NCBI RefSeq assembly: GCF_000179775.1
Contig: NZ_AEEB01000003.1
Location: forward strand, 806,001 to 870,000
Source: Ahrensia sp. R2A130
GTDB taxonomy: Bacteria; Pseudomonadota; Alphaproteobacteria; Rhizobiales; Rhizobiaceae
Reading direction: 5' to 3'
Length of the DNA: 64,000 bases
Part shown: positions 61,380 to 64,000 of the stretch, piece by piece
Layout of the letters: each line of letters begins with the position of its first letter
Numbering within the stretch: the first letter of the stretch is position 1
Notes under the pieces: model-generated
Seen by the model: the letters and a program-made list of their open reading frames with translations, nothing else
Told to the model about the DNA's origin: nothing
Databases searched by the model: none
Made by a program: the position numbers and the translations under genes

Positions 61380-63962
61380 ATGAACGAACCTGTCCCGAAT
61401 CGGCCCCAATCCGGCGGCTCCATCACAGCGCGCGCCTTAGGCGCATCGCGTCCGGCTTCGGCTGATGGTGCCCAGTCCTATCTCGACGGCCTGAACCCGG
61501 AGCAGCGCGATGCCGTGCTGACCACGGAAGGCCCCCTGCTCGTGCTGGCTGGCGCAGGAACCGGTAAGACGCGGGTGCTGACGACGCGCATTACCCACAT
61601 TCTGCAACAGCGCATGGCGTGGCCGAGCCAAATTCTGGCGGTCACCTTCACCAACAAAGCGGCGCGCGAAATGAAGCACCGCATCGCGGCCCAAGTGGGT
61701 GAAGCGGTGGAGGGTATGCCCTGGCTCGGCACGTTCCATTCCATCTGCGTAAAAATCCTACGCCGTCACGCCGAACTCGTGCAGCTCAAATCCGGCTTCA
61801 CGATCCTCGATACCGACGATCAAGTCCGCCTGATGAAGCAGCTTATTCAGGCTGAAAATATCGACGACAAACGCTGGCCGGCGAAACAGCTCGCCGGTCT
61901 CATCGACGGCTGGAAAAACAAGGCGCTGACACCAAGCCAGGTTCCCGAAGGCGATGCCCGCGCTTTCGCCAACGGTCGTGGCCGTGAACTTTACCGAGCC
62001 TATCAAGACCGTCTGAAAATCCTCAACGCCTGCGACTTTGGCGATCTGCTGGTGGAGTGCATCCGCCTGTTCAAAGAGAACCCTGACGTATTGTTGGAGT
62101 ACCGGGAGCGCTTCAAATACATACTGGTGGACGAGTATCAGGACACCAACGTCGCCCAATATCTGTGGCTGCGATTGCTGGCAGGCAAAGGCGATAGCGC
62201 CTCCAAATCAGCTTCGGACAATCCCGCGGTCTTATCATCTCCGGACAATATCGAACCGACCAAACAAATTGCCGATGACACGACAGAACCGAATATCTGC
62301 TGTGTCGGTGATGATGACCAATCAATCTATGGCTGGCGTGGGGCGGAAGTGGATAATATCCTGCGCTTCGACAAGGACTTTCCCGGTTCCAAGGTCATCA
62401 AACTGGAGCGCAATTACCGCTCCACGACGCACATTCTGAAAGCCGCATCACACCTGATCGCGCACAACGAAGGTCGCCTCGGCAAGACGCTGTTCACCGA
62501 CGATACCGACACCGATGCACCAAAGGTTAAGGTCGCGGCGGGTTGGGATTCCGAAGAAGAAGCCCGCGCAATCGGCGAAGAAATCGAAGCCGTCCAGCGC
62601 AAGGGCCACGCGCTCAACGATATTGCAATCCTCATGCGCGCATCGTTCCAGATGCGCGAGTTCGAGGATCGTTTCGTATCGCTCGGCCTGAACTACCGCG
62701 TCATCGGCGGCCCGCGCTTTTACGAGCGTTTGGAAATCCGCGACGCGATGGCCTATTTCCGTGTCGTCTGCCAGCCAGCGGACGACCTCGCTTTCGAGCG
62801 CATCGTTAACACGCCGAAACGCGGCCTCGGCGACACCACGATCAAGAAAATCCGCGATCACGCCCGCGTCCGTCGCATTCCTATGCTGGTCGCTGTGCAG
62901 GAGATGGTGGAGACATCGGAACTCGGCGCAAAACAGCGCGGCACGCTGAAAACGCTGGCGCTGAATTTCGAACGTTGGGCGCAGCTCATCGACAGCACCA
63001 GCCATACCGACCTTGCCGAAATCATCCTTGATGAAAGCGGCTACACAGAATTCTGGCAAAACGACCGCAGCGCGGAAGCACCGGGCCGCCTGGACAACCT
63101 GAAAGAACTCGTCCGCTCCATGCACGAATTCGAGAACCTGCGCGGTTTTCTCGAACACGTCTCGCTGGTCATGGACACCGAAAACAACCCCAATTTAGAT
63201 GCCGTCACGCTAATGACGCTACACGGCGCAAAGGGTCTGGAATTCGATACCGTGTTCCTGCCGGGCTGGGAAGAAGGTCTGTTCCCCCACCAGCGCAGCT
63301 TGGATGAAGGTGGGCGTTCCGGCTTGGAAGAGGAGCGCCGCCTCGCCTATGTCGGCATCACCCGCGCCAAGAAGAACTGCCACATCTGGTTCGTCTCCAA
63401 CCGCCGCATCCACGGCCAGTGGCAGTCCTCGATTCCCTCCCGCTTCATCGACGAATTGCCCGCCGACAATGTCGAAGTCGTCGAACCATCGGGCAGTTAC
63501 GGTGGCTATGGCGCGGGCGGACTGGGTAGCGGACGCCAATGGGGCGCAGCAAATGGCGGCTACGGCGAAAGCCGCTTCGACAAAGCGGCCAACAGCGAGA
63601 AAGCGGGCAGCAACGGCTTCGGCAATTCCAACTTCGGACGCTCCGGTTTCGATGGCTCCAGCTACTCCTCCCCCGGCTGGAAACGCGCGCAAGCAAACGC
63701 AACCGACGACGCCAAGACAGCATGGGGCACCCGCTCCGGCCATAAGACCACCTATAACGGCGGCCCTCGGACCATCGAAGGTGAGTTGGTGGCGAAGAGC
63801 GTCATCGGCGCAGAAGACAGTAAATTCGGCTTGGGCGAACGCGTCTTCCACATGAAGTTCGGCTACGGCGCCATCACCAATATCGACGGCAACAAACTGA
63901 CGATTGATTTCGAAAAAGCTGGCGAAAAGCGGGTTTTGGATAGCTTCGTGGAGGGCACTTGA
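61380..63962 (+). CDS. uvrD: UvrD/PcrA-type ATP-dependent DNA helicase
   Basis: An 860-residue SF1A helicase. Walker A GAGTGKT is at residues 58-64, TFTNKAAREMKHRI is motif Ia, ILVDEYQDTN is motif II, GDDDQSIYGWRGAEV is motif III, and LMTLHGAKGLEFDTVFLPGWEEGLFPHQRS plus RRLAYVGITRAKK are motifs V and VI. It unwinds DNA in repair and clears stalled polymerases. A 34-residue Ser/Asp/Pro-rich insert (about 269-303) is before motif III, and the tail is Gly/Ser/Phe-rich, with a final UvrD-C-like domain (GERVFHMKFGYGAITNIDGNKLTIDFEKAG). The gene is complete, ending 38 bases from the window edge. Confidence 0.96.
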   Translation: MNEPVPNRPQSGGSITARALGASRPASADGAQSYLDGLNPEQRDAVLTTEGPLLVLAGAGTGKTRVLTTRITHILQQRMAWPSQILAVTFTNKAAREMKHRIAAQVGEAVEGMPWLGTFHSICVKILRRHAELVQLKSGFTILDTDDQVRLMKQLIQAENIDDKRWPAKQLAGLIDGWKNKALTPSQVPEGDARAFANGRGRELYRAYQDRLKILNACDFGDLLVECIRLFKENPDVLLEYRERFKYILVDEYQDTNVAQYLWLRLLAGKGDSASKSASDNPAVLSSPDNIEPTKQIADDTTEPNICCVGDDDQSIYGWRGAEVDNILRFDKDFPGSKVIKLERNYRSTTHILKAASHLIAHNEGRLGKTLFTDDTDTDAPKVKVAAGWDSEEEARAIGEEIEAVQRKGHALNDIAILMRASFQMREFEDRFVSLGLNYRVIGGPRFYERLEIRDAMAYFRVVCQPADDLAFERIVNTPKRGLGDTTIKKIRDHARVRRIPMLVAVQEMVETSELGAKQRGTLKTLALNFERWAQLIDSTSHTDLAEIILDESGYTEFWQNDRSAEAPGRLDNLKELVRSMHEFENLRGFLEHVSLVMDTENNPNLDAVTLMTLHGAKGLEFDTVFLPGWEEGLFPHQRSLDEGGRSGLEEERRLAYVGITRAKKNCHIWFVSNRRIHGQWQSSIPSRFIDELPADNVEVVEPSGSYGGYGAGGLGSGRQWGAANGGYGESRFDKAANSEKAGSNGFGNSNFGRSGFDGSSYSSPGWKRAQANATDDAKTAWGTRSGHKTTYNGGPRTIEGELVAKSVIGAEDSKFGLGERVFHMKFGYGAITNIDGNKLTIDFEKAGEKRVLDSFVEGT

Positions 63963-64000
63963 ACGGCAAACTATCGAGGATTGACCCTCACTGTGTTTTG

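Overview
The window is a gene-dense chromosomal segment of an alphaproteobacterium, most likely of the order Hyphomicrobiales (rhizobia-like). Supporting this are a circularly permuted two-piece tmRNA gene, an alpha-type SspB beside it, a BA14K-family protein, the block thyA-folA-hflK-hflC-DUF2065-degP with divergent serB and miaA, and an MerR regulator of the LiuR type near isovaleryl-CoA dehydrogenase. I cannot name the genus. There is no prophage, insertion sequence, CRISPR array or rRNA; this is mainly core and metabolic DNA.

Layout. 1-5.3 kb: the end of an ABC transporter ATPase, a GlxA-type AraC regulator, a convergent dimethylglycine/sarcosine dehydrogenase-like flavoprotein and an unknown membrane protein. 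5.3-7.1 kb: a SulP anion transporter and a small exported protein. 7.2-13.7 kb (minus): a tight run of Na+/H+ antiporter, PhzF-family isomerase, di-haem peroxidase, threonine aldolase and SDR, preceded by an EEP nuclease-like protein. 13.9-16.4 kb: BA14K protein, ilvC and pdxJ. 16.4-18.2 kb: a DUF3445 haem N-demethylase-like gene overlapping a MaoC/HTD2-like hydratase. 18.2-21.8 kb: a RecD-like helicase, a TauE exporter and a methylcrotonyl-CoA carboxylase beta-like carboxyltransferase. 21.9-27.1 kb: membrane and metabolic genes (MscS, EamA, aldo/keto reductase, DUF1624, SH3). 27.2-31.1 kb: isovaleryl-CoA dehydrogenase, GNAT, MAPEG, SRPBCC, ArsR, ICMT and the LiuR-like regulator. 31.1-33.6 kb: mgtE and DUF4239. 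33.6-39.3 kb: tRNA-Leu, lipB, and a molybdenum-hydroxylase maturation cluster (MoxR, VWA, split XdhC, MoeA/MoaB-like, MocA-like) with no structural enzyme genes. 39.6-42.3 kb: ilvBN behind a leader-peptide attenuator. 42.3-50.5 kb: diguanylate cyclase, miaA, serB, degP, hflCK, folA and thyA. 50.7-52.8 kb: two convergent DUF2853 paralogues, ssrA (tmRNA), sspB and an RHH protein. 52.8-64 kb: a large AsmA protein, an FAD-linked D-lactate dehydrogenase-like oxidase, a thioesterase, a ClC protein, an AIM24-like protein and uvrD/pcrA.

How the genes work together. Branched-chain amino acids recur: synthesis (ilvC, ilvBN with an attenuator whose 16-residue leader is rich in Val, Leu and Ile codons) and leucine breakdown (isovaleryl-CoA dehydrogenase, carboxyltransferase, LiuR-like regulator). 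Methylated-amine use is suggested by the flavoprotein/GlxA pair and the DUF3445 protein. Ribosome rescue and proteolysis are linked by ssrA next to sspB, with membrane quality control (HflKC, DegP) nearby. The least explained parts are the antiporter-to-SDR operon, the DUF3445/hydratase pair and the orphan molybdoenzyme maturation cluster. I found no clearly new defence or mobile system.
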